Part shown: in pieces, positions 1-8,298 of the stretch
Layout: every line of letters starts with the position of its first letter
How positions within the stretch are numbered: position 1 is the first letter of the stretch
Source of the DNA: Luteipulveratus mongoliensis
GTDB lineage: Bacteria; Actinomycetota; Actinomycetes; Actinomycetales; Dermatophilaceae
NCBI RefSeq assembly: GCF_001190945.1
Contig: NZ_CP011112.1
Location: 620,001-684,000, forward strand
Reading direction: 5' to 3'
DNA: 64,000 bases
Made by a program: the position numbers and the translations under genes
The notes under the pieces: generated by a model
What the model saw: the letters and a program-made list of their open reading frames with translations, nothing else
Told to the model about the DNA's origin: nothing
Databases searched by the model: none

Positions 1-1624
1 CCACTGAGCGCTCACCGTCAGGGCAGACCACCGTGACGCGGAAGCGCTCCGGACCGACCTGCAGGACGGTGACGGCGTAGGTGGCGCCACGCAGCTTGAG
101 CTCGACCGGGCGGCCCACGGCGTGCTGGACCTGCGGCCGGCCACCGCGCGCCGTCTCCAGCAGCCGGGTGCGCTCGACCGCTTCCACCTCTTCGTACGCC
201 TCGATGCCCGCCATCACGAGGGCGGCACCGCTGTGTCGGGTCGAGACCAGGGCGCCCTCGCCGCGGACCCGGTCGATCCAGCCGGTGTCGGCGCTGCCGT
301 CGATGACCTCGGGCTGGTCGAGGAGGTCGAGGATGAACGACTTGTTGGTCGCGCCGCCGTCGATCAGGACCCGCGTCTCACTCATCGCGCGCCGCAGCCG
401 CGCGAGGGCCTCGTCACGGGTGGCGCCGTACGCGATGATCTTGGCGATCATCGAGTCGAAGTCGGCCGGGATCGTGTCGCCTTCGCTGACGCCGGTGTCC
501 ACGCGGATCCCCGGGCCGGCGGGCAGCACGAGCAGGTCGATGTGGCCCGGGGCCGGTGCGAAGTCACGGTCGGGGTCCTCGGCGTTGAGCCGTGCCTCGA
601 CGGCGTGCCCGACCTCGATGGGGCGCTCGCCCTCCAGCCGTCCGCCGCCGGCGACCCGCAGCTGGAGCTTGACCAGATCGGTGTCGGTCGTGACCTCGGT
701 GATCGGGTGCTCGACCTGCAGCCGGGTGTTGACCTCGAGGAAGGCGAACGTGCCGTCGCCGGGCTGGAAGAGGAACTCCACCGTGCCGGCTCCGGCGTAA
801 CCCACTGCGACGGCGAGACGCTCGGCGCTGTCCTTGAGTAGCTGCGCCTGCTCGGGCGTCATGACCGGCGAGGACGACTCCTCGATGACCTTCTGGTTGC
901 GCCGCTGGATCGAGCAGTCCCGGACACCGATCGCCCACGCCGTGCCCTGGCCATCGGCAATGACCTGGACCTCGACGTGCCGGGCTCCGGTCACGAGCTT
1001 CTCGAGGAAGACGACGCCGGACCCGAAGGCCCGCTGCGCCTCCTCGCGGGTGCGTTCGTACGCGTCCGCCAGCTCCGCGTCCGACGTCACCTTGCGGATG
1101 CCGCGCCCACCGCCGCCGGCGGTCGCCTTGAGCATGAGCGGGTAGCCGATCCGGGCGGCCGCCTCGGTGGCGTCCGCGAGGGTGTCGACTCCGCCGCGAC
1201 TCCAGGGCGCGACCGGGACACCGACCTCTTCGGCGATGAGCTTGGACCCGATCTTGTCGCCCAACCGGCGCATCGCCTCGGGGCTCGGTCCGATGAACGT
1301 GACGTCGAGACGCGCGCACAGCTCGGCAAAACCGGGGTCCTCGGCGACGAAACCCCAGCCGACCCACGCGGCGTCGGCACGCGTGTCGACGAGAGCGCGC
1401 TCGAGGACGGCGTAGTCGAGGTAGGGGCGATTCGAGGCCGGACCGAGGTCGTACGCGTGGTCGGCCTCGCGCACGAACATCGCGTGCCGCTCGCCTTCGG
1501 TGTGCAGTGCGACCGTCTCGATGCGGTGACCGTTGAGGCCGGCCGCGGCGTTGAGATCGCGTACCGCATGGATGAGCCGCATGGCGGCCTCGCCTCGGTT
1601 GACGATGGCGATGCGCGAGAACAT
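1..1624 (-). CDS. Biotin carboxylase of an acyl-CoA carboxylase (C-terminus beyond window)
   Basis: The product carboxylates biotin with ATP and bicarbonate for acyl-CoA (acetyl/propionyl-type) carboxylation. It starts MFSRIAIVNRGEAAMRLIHA at 1624, preceded by AGGAG about 8 bases upstream. The ATP-grasp glycine loop (KATAGGGGRGIRKV) lies near residue 170 and the biotin-carboxylase signature EVNTRLQVEHPITE near residue 300. After the carboxylase core (about 450 residues) the visible part continues into a beta-rich stretch (AVGRPVELKLRGATYAV) that is still open at base 1. From family knowledge, this N-terminus and the ATNKSFILDLL segment fit the roughly 1,050-1,100-residue actinobacterial enzymes that fuse biotin carboxylase, biotin carrier and carboxyltransferase. 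The fusion cannot be proved from the 541 residues seen. Confidence 0.9.
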   Translation of the reverse strand, partial: MFSRIAIVNRGEAAMRLIHAVRDLNAAAGLNGHRIETVALHTEGERHAMFVREADHAYDLGPASNRPYLDYAVLERALVDTRADAAWVGWGFVAEDPGFAELCARLDVTFIGPSPEAMRRLGDKIGSKLIAEEVGVPVAPWSRGGVDTLADATEAAARIGYPLMLKATAGGGGRGIRKVTSDAELADAYERTREEAQRAFGSGVVFLEKLVTGARHVEVQVIADGQGTAWAIGVRDCSIQRRNQKVIEESSSPVMTPEQAQLLKDSAERLAVAVGYAGAGTVEFLFQPGDGTFAFLEVNTRLQVEHPITEVTTDTDLVKLQLRVAGGGRLEGERPIEVGHAVEARLNAEDPDRDFAPAPGHIDLLVLPAGPGIRVDTGVSEGDTIPADFDSMIAKIIAYGATRDEALARLRRAMSETRVLIDGGATNKSFILDLLDQPEVIDGSADTGWIDRVRGEGALVSTRHSGAALVMAGIEAYEEVEAVERTRLLETARGGRPQVQHAVGRPVELKLRGATYAVTVLQVGPERFRVTVVCPDGERSV

Positions 1625-1767
1625 GCGGGTCACTCCTGGTCAGTCGGACAGCACGTGATGGCCAGAGGAACCCCCAGCCGTTCGGAGCCTGCCATCAAAG
1701 GTGGGTGACACGCGAGTAGTCCATGACTGCACGTCCGATCCGAAACCTTGTAGGAATCCGCACATCG

Positions 1768-1820
1768 TTGACGTGCAGCCAGATGGCTGCCTATGGTGAT
1801 CGGGCAGCCGCGGGGCTGCC
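1768..1820 (+). promoter_or_regulatory. Promoter and twin palindromic operator of the ArsR-AHSA1 gene
   Basis: A TTGACG (1768-1773) and TATGGT (1792-1797) pair, 18 bases apart, precedes the GTG start at 1842. The spacer holds the inverted repeat GCAGCCA-GA-TGGCTGC (1775-1790). A second inverted repeat with the same half-site, GGCAGCC-GCGG-GGCTGCC, follows at 1803-1820. Centre-to-centre distance is 29 bases, close to three helical turns. Placement over the promoter suggests autorepression by the ArsR-type domain encoded just downstream. Confidence 0.6.
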
Positions 1821-1841
1821 TGACCGGAAGGGGCCTTCGAG

Positions 1842-2642
1842 GTGGCTGACGTCTTCAGGGCACTCGCCGACCCGAGCCGCCGCCGGCTGCTGGACCGGTT
1901 GCATGCCGACAACGGTCAGACGCTCGCATCACTGTGCGCCGGGCTCGACATGGCACGGCAGTCCGTGAGCAAGCACCTGGCCGTCCTGGAGGACGCCGGG
2001 TTGGTCACCACACGTCGCCACGGCCGCGAGAAGTTCCACTACCTCGATGCCGGCACGCTGCACACCATCGCGATGCGGTGGCTCAGCAAATATGACCAGG
2101 CGCGCGCCGACGCCCTGCACGACCTGACCTCTGCACTGGAAGGAAAACCCATGACTACCAACGCTTTTGCCTACACGACCTACATTCGGAGCACTCCCGA
2201 AAAGGTCTGGCGGGCACTCACTGAGCCCGCCTTCACGAAGCGCTACTGGGGCGCGGAGCTCAAGTCGGACTGGACGCCGGGCGCGCCGATCGGGTGGACC
2301 CGGCAGGGCACCGAGTTCTCGCCCGACGACTCGCAGCAGGTCGTGCTCGAGGCCGATCCCTACCGCGTGCTGGCCTACACCTGGCACGCCATCACACCCG
2401 AGTTCGCGAAGGTCATTGGCGTGGACGAGGAGGAGCGGGCCCGGCTCGACGGCGAGTCGCGGTCGAAGGTGCGCTTCGAGATCGAGGACCAGGGCGAGCT
2501 CGTCCAGCTGCGAGTCCTGCACGACGGGTTCGACGAAAGCAGCTCGATCCTGCCCGGCATCTCCGAAGGCTGGCCGGCCATCCTGTCCAGCCTCAAGACC
2601 CTGCTCGAGACCGGCGAGGTCCTACCCGAGCCCAGCAGCTGA
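1842..2642 (+). CDS. ArsR-type HTH fused to an AHSA1/SRPBCC domain
   Basis: This is a 266-residue two-domain protein. Residues 1-95 form a winged-helix ArsR-type repressor (VFRALADPSRRRLLDRL, then MARQSVSKHLAVLEDAGLV as recognition helix). Residues 105-260 form an AHSA1/START-like hydrophobic pocket (YIRSTPEKVWRALTEPAFTKRYW). The start is GTG with GGAAGGGG about 9 bases upstream. No metal-binding cysteine motif is visible in the HTH part. The fusion suggests a ligand-sensing repressor, or a repressor joined to its own target; an adjacent-gene version of the same pair is found at 19202-20010. The last 21 bases overlap the end of the convergent monooxygenase gene. Confidence 0.85.
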   Translation: MADVFRALADPSRRRLLDRLHADNGQTLASLCAGLDMARQSVSKHLAVLEDAGLVTTRRHGREKFHYLDAGTLHTIAMRWLSKYDQARADALHDLTSALEGKPMTTNAFAYTTYIRSTPEKVWRALTEPAFTKRYWGAELKSDWTPGAPIGWTRQGTEFSPDDSQQVVLEADPYRVLAYTWHAITPEFAKVIGVDEEERARLDGESRSKVRFEIEDQGELVQLRVLHDGFDESSSILPGISEGWPAILSSLKTLLETGEVLPEPSS

Positions 2643-3836
2643 TGCCGCTGTCACCTTCTCGTCCCAGTCGATGTGGTGCTTCCACATGAACTCGTTCGGG
2701 TCGTCGACGACCGGCTTCTTGAACGCGTGCGTGAGGTAGAGGTCCCGGATCAGCCGGCCGACTGGACCGATGACCTTTCCGTCGCCGTTGTGCTTGCCTT
2801 GCGCGACCACCGCTTCGACGCGCTCGCGCCGCAGACCTTCGTACGTCGCTAGCGCCTGCTCGTGGTCCGGCACGTCGCGCAGGCAACGGGCCAGCGTGAC
2901 GGCATCCTCGATCGCCATGCCGGCGCCCTGTCCCGCCGACGGTGAGGTGGCGTGCGCGGCGTCTCCGATGATCACCATCCGACCGTTGCGCCATGTCGGG
3001 ACCGACGGATAGTCGTACGTCGCCCACGGCGCATAGATCTCGGGCGTCACCTCGACGATCGCCGCTGCCGGCGTCTTGTCGACCTTCAACAAACTGACGA
3101 GCTCGGCGCGCCACCGCTCGCCGACCAGACCGGACAGGTCTGACTCGGTCGGCTCCTTCTTCCGGGGGACGTTGGCGAACCACCAGACCGAGCCGTCCGG
3201 GTGGACGACGTGGCAGAAGAACACGCGCTTGCCGAAGACCATATTCATCACGCCCGGCTCGTCGTCCAGCGCCAGACCGTGAGCGAAGCCGCCGGTGTTC
3301 AGCAGCGGGACGTAGCGCGGCGAGGGCGCGTCCGGGTCGATGATCTGGCGGACGCGCGAGCGCAGTCCGTCTGCCCCGATCAGGAGATCGCCGGTGGCGT
3401 ACGAGCCGTCGGCGAACTCCGCTCGGACCTCGTCGGCGGTCTGACTCGCGCCGATCAGCCGCTTGCCGTACTCCGCTGGGATGCCCCGACGCGCGGCCTC
3501 ATCGCGGAGTGCGACGTACAGGTCCGACCGCAGCACCGTCACGGTGGTCGTGCCGTCCGGAAGCGGCCCGCCGAGCGGGAACTCGGCCAGCCGGCGGCCG
3601 TTGCCGAGCGACATCGTCATCCGCGGTGTCTCGAATCCCAGGCCGCTGACCAGGTCCTTCAGCCCGAGCGGGGCGATGGCGTCGAGCCCGTTCACCGCCA
3701 GGGTGAGGAAGGCTCCGACCCCGTCGGCGCCGCGGTCGTACGCCTCATAGAGCACCGGCTCATGCCCGGTCTCGTGCAACGCGATCGCTGTGAGCGTGCC
3801 GGCGATGCCGCCTCCGGCCACCAGTATCTTGGTCAT
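2622..3836 (-). CDS. FAD-dependent aromatic-type monooxygenase
   Basis: The 404-residue flavoprotein belongs to the PHBH-like class A monooxygenases, which hydroxylate aromatic or polycyclic substrates with NAD(P)H and oxygen. The N-terminal Rossmann motif is ILVAGGGIAGTLTAIAL. The second FAD motif GDAAHATSPSAGQGAGMAIEDA, with its GD pair, lies near residue 290. The start at 3836 has GGGAGAAGGA immediately upstream; a longer frame reaching 4034 would cross the regulator's operator and is not preferred. It diverges from a MarR regulator across a palindrome, so it is probably the regulated target, acting in detoxification or degradation of a small aromatic. The substrate is unknown. Confidence 0.88.
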   Translation of the reverse strand: MTKILVAGGGIAGTLTAIALHETGHEPVLYEAYDRGADGVGAFLTLAVNGLDAIAPLGLKDLVSGLGFETPRMTMSLGNGRRLAEFPLGGPLPDGTTTVTVLRSDLYVALRDEAARRGIPAEYGKRLIGASQTADEVRAEFADGSYATGDLLIGADGLRSRVRQIIDPDAPSPRYVPLLNTGGFAHGLALDDEPGVMNMVFGKRVFFCHVVHPDGSVWWFANVPRKKEPTESDLSGLVGERWRAELVSLLKVDKTPAAAIVEVTPEIYAPWATYDYPSVPTWRNGRMVIIGDAAHATSPSAGQGAGMAIEDAVTLARCLRDVPDHEQALATYEGLRRERVEAVVAQGKHNGDGKVIGPVGRLIRDLYLTHAFKKPVVDDPNEFMWKHHIDWDEKVTAASAAGLG

Positions 3837-3868
3837 GTCCTTCTCCCCGTCGAATATCTGCGAACTAG

Positions 3869-3886
3869 TTAGTTCGATCGAACTAA
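3869..3886. promoter_or_regulatory. Perfect 18-bp palindromic operator between monooxygenase and marR
   Basis: TTAGTTCGATCGAACTAA is a perfect palindrome in the 73-base divergent gap, with AACTAGTT (3863-3870) overlapping its left edge. Size, AT-rich ends and position between a MarR gene and its divergent neighbour fit a MarR dimer site controlling both genes. Confidence 0.75.
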
Positions 3887-3909
3887 AGAGTGCGCCGAGA
3901 GTGGGTGCC

Positions 3910-4392
3910 ATGTCAAGCAAGCGCGCGACGCTGATCGACGACGTGCTGGCCAAGTCCAGGGAGCTGTCGACCGAGACGGTCATGTTCCACACCGCGATCG
4001 CTGAGAAGCGCGGCCTGTCGGCGGTGGAGAGCAAGATCTGCGACTACCTGGCCCGCCTCGGGCCGTTGACGCCCAAGGACCTCGCCGAGTTCTCCGGCCT
4101 CGCGCCGGCATCGGTGACCGCGCTGACCGGTCGGCTGGAGAGCAAGGGCCTCATCAAGCGCAAGCCGCACCCGGACGATCGCCGCAAGGTGCTGATCGAG
4201 TTCGACATGACGGCAGTCGCGGCGGCCGCGCCGCTGTGGGATCACATCGTGGCCGCGACGACGCGTGCGTGTGAGCGCTACTCCGAGGAGCAGCTCGAGA
4301 CCGTGATCGACTTCATCGGCCAGGCGATCGCCATCACGCACGAGTCCACGGCGATGATCACCGATCCCGAAGGCGCAGCTCAGAGTCGCTGA
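3910..4392 (+). CDS. MarR family transcriptional regulator
   Basis: This 160-residue winged-helix regulator has the core DLAEFSGLAPASVTALTGRL followed by the wing KPHPDDRRKVLIE, which carries the DxRxK pattern typical of MarR. The start MSSKRATLID at 3910 is chosen because the in-frame ATG further upstream would lie inside the operator. It diverges from the FAD monooxygenase, which it probably represses until a phenolic or related ligand binds. Its 3' end overlaps the convergent methyltransferase gene by 13 bases. Confidence 0.9.
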   Translation: MSSKRATLIDDVLAKSRELSTETVMFHTAIAEKRGLSAVESKICDYLARLGPLTPKDLAEFSGLAPASVTALTGRLESKGLIKRKPHPDDRRKVLIEFDMTAVAAAAPLWDHIVAATTRACERYSEEQLETVIDFIGQAIAITHESTAMITDPEGAAQSR

Positions 4393-5024
4393 GCGATGAG
4401 ATAGCCCTGGGGCTGCAGCTCGTCGGGCTCTTGAGGCTTGACCGCGGTGAAGACGACCTTGAAGCCCGCGTCGGTCACCATCTGCGCCATCTGCTCCGGT
4501 GCGTACCAGTAGATGTCGAAGTCGACACCGTACGCGCGCGCACCGCTGGCCCGCCGCAGCACGCCCTTGCCCATCTTGTAGCCCGTCGCCAGATAGCCAC
4601 CCGGTCGTACGACGCGCGCCAGCTCACCGAACGCGCGGGGCCGGTCCTCGGGGTGGAGATACATCAGCGAGTACCAGCCGAGGGCGCCTGCCAAGGAGGC
4701 ATCGACGTACGGCAGCTCACGCACGTCGGCCTCGTTGAAGGAGAAGCCGGGGTAGTCCCGTCGCGCACACCGGATCATCTCGGGGGACAGGTCGACGCCG
4801 CTCGGAGAGAGACCGAGTGAGGCGAGGTAAGGCGCGAGTCTGCCTGTGCCGCAACCGATGTCGCCGACCTCGGTGCCGAGGTCAGCCTCCATGATGAAGT
4901 CCCGGAACAGCCCGAGCACCGCTCGCTCGATCGGCATCTCGTCGATGATGTGCGCCAGGTGTTCGACGTACACCGGGGCCAGGACATCGTGCGCCTCGCG
5001 CAGCTCTTGGGTCTTCGCATCCAC
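4380..5024 (-). CDS. Class I SAM-dependent methyltransferase
   Basis: This 214-residue protein has the SAM-binding motif VGDIGCGTGRLAPYLA near residue 57, an acidic residue at the end of beta 2 (GVDLSPEM) and the post-motif region ELARVVRPGGYLATGYK. It resembles the methyltransferase 11/25 families, so a small-molecule substrate is likely but cannot be named. The gene ends inside the marR 3' end and diverges from the carboxylesterase gene at 5069. No Shine-Dalgarno sequence is visible before the ATG at 5024. Confidence 0.85.
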   Translation of the reverse strand: MDAKTQELREAHDVLAPVYVEHLAHIIDEMPIERAVLGLFRDFIMEADLGTEVGDIGCGTGRLAPYLASLGLSPSGVDLSPEMIRCARRDYPGFSFNEADVRELPYVDASLAGALGWYSLMYLHPEDRPRAFGELARVVRPGGYLATGYKMGKGVLRRASGARAYGVDFDIYWYAPEQMAQMVTDAGFKVVFTAVKPQEPDELQPQGYLIAQRL

Positions 5025-5068
5025 GCGCGCAGGCTAGGTGCGGGCACCGACAGGGCTACCGTCCTGAC

Positions 5069-6559
5069 ATGGACAGCGTCGTCACCACCGCAGCCGGCCG
5101 CCTCAGGGGTACGACGAGTGGTGGGGTCACGGCCTTCCTCGGCGTCCCGTACGCCGCCCCTCCCGTCGGCCCGGGCCTGTACGCCGCGCCCGCACCGGTC
5201 GAGCCGTGGGAGGGCACTCGCGATGCGACCGCGCTCGCACCGACGCCGCCCCAGCGGCCCTACCCTGCTCCGTTCGCCGCCCTCCTGCACAACCCGGTCG
5301 ACATCGGACCGGACTTCCTCTCGGTCAACGTGTGGACGCCCGGCCCGGGCCCGGACGCACGTCTGCCGGTCATGGTCTGGATCCCAGGCGGCGCGTTCCT
5401 GCGGGGCAGCAACGCGATCCCGACGTACGACGGCACCGCCTTCGCGCGCGACGGCGTGGTTCTCGTCAGTGTCAGTTATCGCCTCGGTGCGCCGGGGTTC
5501 GCGGTGCTGCCGGACGCGCCCGACAACCGCGGCCTGCTCGACCAGATCGCTGCCCTGGAATGGGTGCGCGACAACATCGCGGCGTTCGGCGGCGACCCCG
5601 ACAGCGTGACGATCTTCGGTGAGTCCGCGGGTGCGATGAGCGTCTTGTCGCTCCTCACGTCCCCGGCCGCGACGGGGCTGTTTCGGCGCGCGATCGCACA
5701 GAGCGGCTCTGCTCGTATAGCCGGCGCACGCGAGGACCTGTCTCTGCCGACCGCGGCGATGGCAAAGCATCTCGGGGTTGAAGCCACGGCGGCCGCGTTC
5801 GCGTCGGTCGACCTCGACAGGATGCTCGACGCACAATTCGAGACCGCGAATTCGATGCGCCAGCAACCCGATCCAGCGATCTGGGGACGCACGACCGTCG
5901 TCAACGGCGGCGGCATGATGCCGTTCTTCCCGGTGCTCGACGACACGGTCGTGCCGCAGGTGCCCGAGTCCGCGCTCGCCGCCGGCGTCGGGAGCGACGT
6001 CGATCTGCTGATCGGTACGACGACCGACGAGTTCCGCTTCTTCCTCGTCCCTCCCGGGCTCGCCGCGCTGATCGACGCCGATGGTCTGGCTGCGCTCGCA
6101 GCCCAGTACGGCTGGTCGAACGCCCTGGTCGAGGGCTACTCGGCCAACCGGCCGGATGCCGCTCCGGGTGACGTGTTTGCGACGCTCGTCACCGACTCCT
6201 ACTTCAGGATGCCGTCGTTGCGCGCCGCTGATGCCCACGCATCGCGCGGGGGCAACACCTTCGCGTACGAATTCGCCTGGAGCACAACGCATCTCGACCT
6301 TCGCGCCTGCCATGCTCTCGAGCTGCCGTTCGTGTTCGACAACCTCGCGGCGAAGGGTGCGGACACGATGATCGGCCCCGATCCGGCGCCGCAACCGCTC
6401 GCGGACGCGATGCACGCGGCGTGGGTCGCGTTCGCGCGCGCCGGTGATCCCGGCTGGCAGTCGTACGACACGGCGAAGCGAGCGGTGCAGGTCTTCGATC
6501 ACCCGGCCGTCGGCGTACAGCTCGACCCCCGCGGTGATGAGCGCCAGCTCTGGCCATAG
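5069..6559 (+). CDS. Type B carboxylesterase
   Basis: This 496-residue alpha/beta hydrolase hydrolyses carboxylic esters. It has the oxyanion-hole segment WIPGGAF (104-110), nucleophile elbow GESAG with Ser186, the acid Glu321 in TTTDEFRFF, and His415 in ACHALELPFVF. There is no signal peptide, so it acts in the cytoplasm. The usual SEDCL cysteine motif reads GPDFL, so that disulphide is absent, as in many bacterial members. A TACCGT box lies 6 bases before the ATG (5057-5062), suggesting a leaderless transcript. Confidence 0.93.
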   Translation: MDSVVTTAAGRLRGTTSGGVTAFLGVPYAAPPVGPGLYAAPAPVEPWEGTRDATALAPTPPQRPYPAPFAALLHNPVDIGPDFLSVNVWTPGPGPDARLPVMVWIPGGAFLRGSNAIPTYDGTAFARDGVVLVSVSYRLGAPGFAVLPDAPDNRGLLDQIAALEWVRDNIAAFGGDPDSVTIFGESAGAMSVLSLLTSPAATGLFRRAIAQSGSARIAGAREDLSLPTAAMAKHLGVEATAAAFASVDLDRMLDAQFETANSMRQQPDPAIWGRTTVVNGGGMMPFFPVLDDTVVPQVPESALAAGVGSDVDLLIGTTTDEFRFFLVPPGLAALIDADGLAALAAQYGWSNALVEGYSANRPDAAPGDVFATLVTDSYFRMPSLRAADAHASRGGNTFAYEFAWSTTHLDLRACHALELPFVFDNLAAKGADTMIGPDPAPQPLADAMHAAWVAFARAGDPGWQSYDTAKRAVQVFDHPAVGVQLDPRGDERQLWP

Positions 6560-6584
6560 TGATGCATCGAGTTATCATGACCGC

Positions 6585-7055
6585 ATGGCGGCGCCTGAGC
6601 GTTCTCCCGGAGCCGACCTGCGCAGGGCGCGGGTCGGCGCTGGTCTGAGCCAACGCACGCTCGCTGGCCGTTCCGGGGTCGCTCAGCCCCACATCGCCCG
6701 CATCGAGGCCGGCCACACGCAGCCGACGCCATCAACGATCGAACGGCTCATGCGAGCGCTGCAGCCACGCCCGTCCGAGTCGCTGCACTCACACGTCGAC
6801 GAGGTCAGGGACCTTGTCCGCCGCCACCGAGGCACCGGCCAGGTGAAGGTCTTCGGATCGATCGCTCGTGGTGAGGACCGTCCGGACTCCGACGTCGACC
6901 TGCTCGTCGAGTTCGAGAGTGGGGCCGACCTCTTCGACGTCATGGCGCTCGAGGTCGACCTCACTGAGCTGCTGGGTTGCCCGGTCGATGTCGTACCCGC
7001 GTCGGCGACAGGTCGGGTCGCGGCCCACGCTGCCAGGGACGCTGTGGCCCTGTGA
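6585..7055 (+). CDS. XRE HTH fused to MNT nucleotidyltransferase: type VII antitoxin (MntA-like)
   Basis: This 156-residue protein joins an N-terminal XRE helix-turn-helix (LRRARVGAGLSQRTLAGRSG, residues 12-58) to a minimal nucleotidyltransferase domain. The catalytic pattern is complete: GSIARG at 91-96 and SDVD at 102-105. In type VII systems, MntA neutralises HepT by adding AMP to a tyrosine of the toxin. Well-studied MntA proteins lack a DNA-binding domain, so this version may also repress its own promoter. TATCAT (6573-6578) lies 6 bases before the ATG, implying leaderless mRNA. It overlaps hepT by GTGA. Confidence 0.88.
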   Translation: MAAPERSPGADLRRARVGAGLSQRTLAGRSGVAQPHIARIEAGHTQPTPSTIERLMRALQPRPSESLHSHVDEVRDLVRRHRGTGQVKVFGSIARGEDRPDSDVDLLVEFESGADLFDVMALEVDLTELLGCPVDVVPASATGRVAAHAARDAVAL

Positions 7056-7411
7056 GCGAGGACCGATCATCGCCGTCCGAGGTTGTGGAAGCGCTACGGC
7101 GTGCGCTGGCTCAGTGCCAACACATCACCGGTGTTGGACAGTCCCGATTCATGTCGGAGGACTTGGACGGTCAGGTGCTCCGTCTCGCCGGGGAGCGCCT
7201 CATCATCACGGTGCAGGCGGCTCTGGATGACCTGTCCATGCCGTTCCTCGATGCCAATGCTGATCTCCCGTTCCACCTCGTTCGCGGCATGCGCAACCGC
7301 CTCGCCCACGGCTATGACGACATCGATCCGGCCATCGTCTGGGCCACTCTTGCTGGACGTCTCCCTGACTTCATCGTGGAGGTCACGCGTCGACTCGAGG
7401 TCCAGAGCTGA
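7052..7411 (+). CDS. HEPN-domain toxin (HepT-like, DUF86)
   Basis: This 119-residue alpha-helical HEPN protein carries the intact RX4HXY motif: Arg81, His86 and Tyr88 in MRNRLAHGYDD. In this family Arg and His form the RNase or tRNA-cleaving active site, and the Tyr is the residue AMPylated by the MNT partner. The GTG start at 7052 overlaps the antitoxin stop (GTGA), so translation is probably coupled. The stop shares one base with the ATG of the PfkB kinase, making one transcription unit of three. Confidence 0.88.
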   Translation: MSEDRSSPSEVVEALRRALAQCQHITGVGQSRFMSEDLDGQVLRLAGERLIITVQAALDDLSMPFLDANADLPFHLVRGMRNRLAHGYDDIDPAIVWATLAGRLPDFIVEVTRRLEVQS

Positions 7412-8265
7412 TGGCCGATGTCGTGGTGTGCGGGCCGGTGTCGTGGAACCAGATCGTCTACCTCGACGCGCTGCCCGACGCTCGGCCGCAGACGGTGCTT
7501 GCCCAGGACTCCTACGAGACGCTGGGCGGGACCTCGGCGGGCAAGGCGCTTCACCTTCACGACCGTGGCCGGTCGGTCCGGCTGCGCACGGTGGTCGGCG
7601 ACGATGACACGGGCCGGCTCATCCTCGACGCGTTGGAGCGTGCGCACGTCCGGACGGAGCCGCTTTGCGTCGCAGGTCCGAGCGAGCGTCACCTCAATCT
7701 GATGACCCGAGAGGGCGAGCGCGTCTCCGTCTACCTCTCGACGCCCGCCGAGCCGCCACCGCTCGATGTCGAGACGCTGCGCGATGCGTGCGCGGTCGTG
7801 CTCGACCTGGCGCCGTGGACCCGCACGATCGCCGGCGGCCTGCAGCGAGGCGACCTTCCGGTCTGGACGGACCTGCACGACTACGACGGGTCGGCGGACT
7901 TCCACCGGCCGTTCCTCGAGGCCGCGACTCACGTCCTGCTCAGCGCGGACGCGCTGGACGGACCGGCCGACTTCTTGCATCGGCTCATCGACGATGGCGC
8001 CCAGCTCGGCGTCTGCACCTTCGGCGCCGACGGGGCGCTCGCGGTGGACGCCGCTCATCGGGAGTGGCGGGTGGCTGCGGTTCCGGTCGAACATCTCGCA
8101 GACACCAATGGTGCGGGCGACGCCTTCTTCGCCGGCCTCCTCGACGCGAGCCTCGACGGCCTCGACACGGGAGCGTGTCTCGAGGCCGCCGCCGCGCAGG
8201 CGGTCGTGGCGCTGCAGTCACGGCACCTCAGCCCGCTGATCGATGCGGCGGCGTACGACGCTTGA
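7411..8265 (+). CDS. PfkB-family carbohydrate/nucleoside kinase
   Basis: This 284-residue ribokinase-fold kinase transfers phosphate from ATP to a sugar or nucleoside hydroxyl. The C-terminal PfkB signature DTNGAGDAFFAGLL, with its catalytic Asp and anion-hole glycines, lies near residue 233; the N-terminal glycine-rich substrate segment is LGGTSAGKALHLH. The substrate is not evident. The TGATG overlap with the HEPN toxin gene places it in the toxin-antitoxin operon, although no functional link is established for this family. Confidence 0.88.
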   Translation: MADVVVCGPVSWNQIVYLDALPDARPQTVLAQDSYETLGGTSAGKALHLHDRGRSVRLRTVVGDDDTGRLILDALERAHVRTEPLCVAGPSERHLNLMTREGERVSVYLSTPAEPPPLDVETLRDACAVVLDLAPWTRTIAGGLQRGDLPVWTDLHDYDGSADFHRPFLEAATHVLLSADALDGPADFLHRLIDDGAQLGVCTFGADGALAVDAAHREWRVAAVPVEHLADTNGAGDAFFAGLLDASLDGLDTGACLEAAAAQAVVALQSRHLSPLIDAAAYDA

Positions 8266-8298
8266 CTTGGAGCGCGCTCGAACCTGCACGCTGAGTCC

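Noticed and set aside
2622-4034. Longer N-terminus of the FAD monooxygenase from 4034
   Set aside because: It would read through the operator and into the marR gene; the start at 3836 has a strong ribosome site and begins directly at the Rossmann motif.
4775-6502. Minus-strand open frame (575 codons) opposite the carboxylesterase
   Set aside because: Antisense shadow of a complete esterase; no recognisable domain and skewed Arg/Glu composition.
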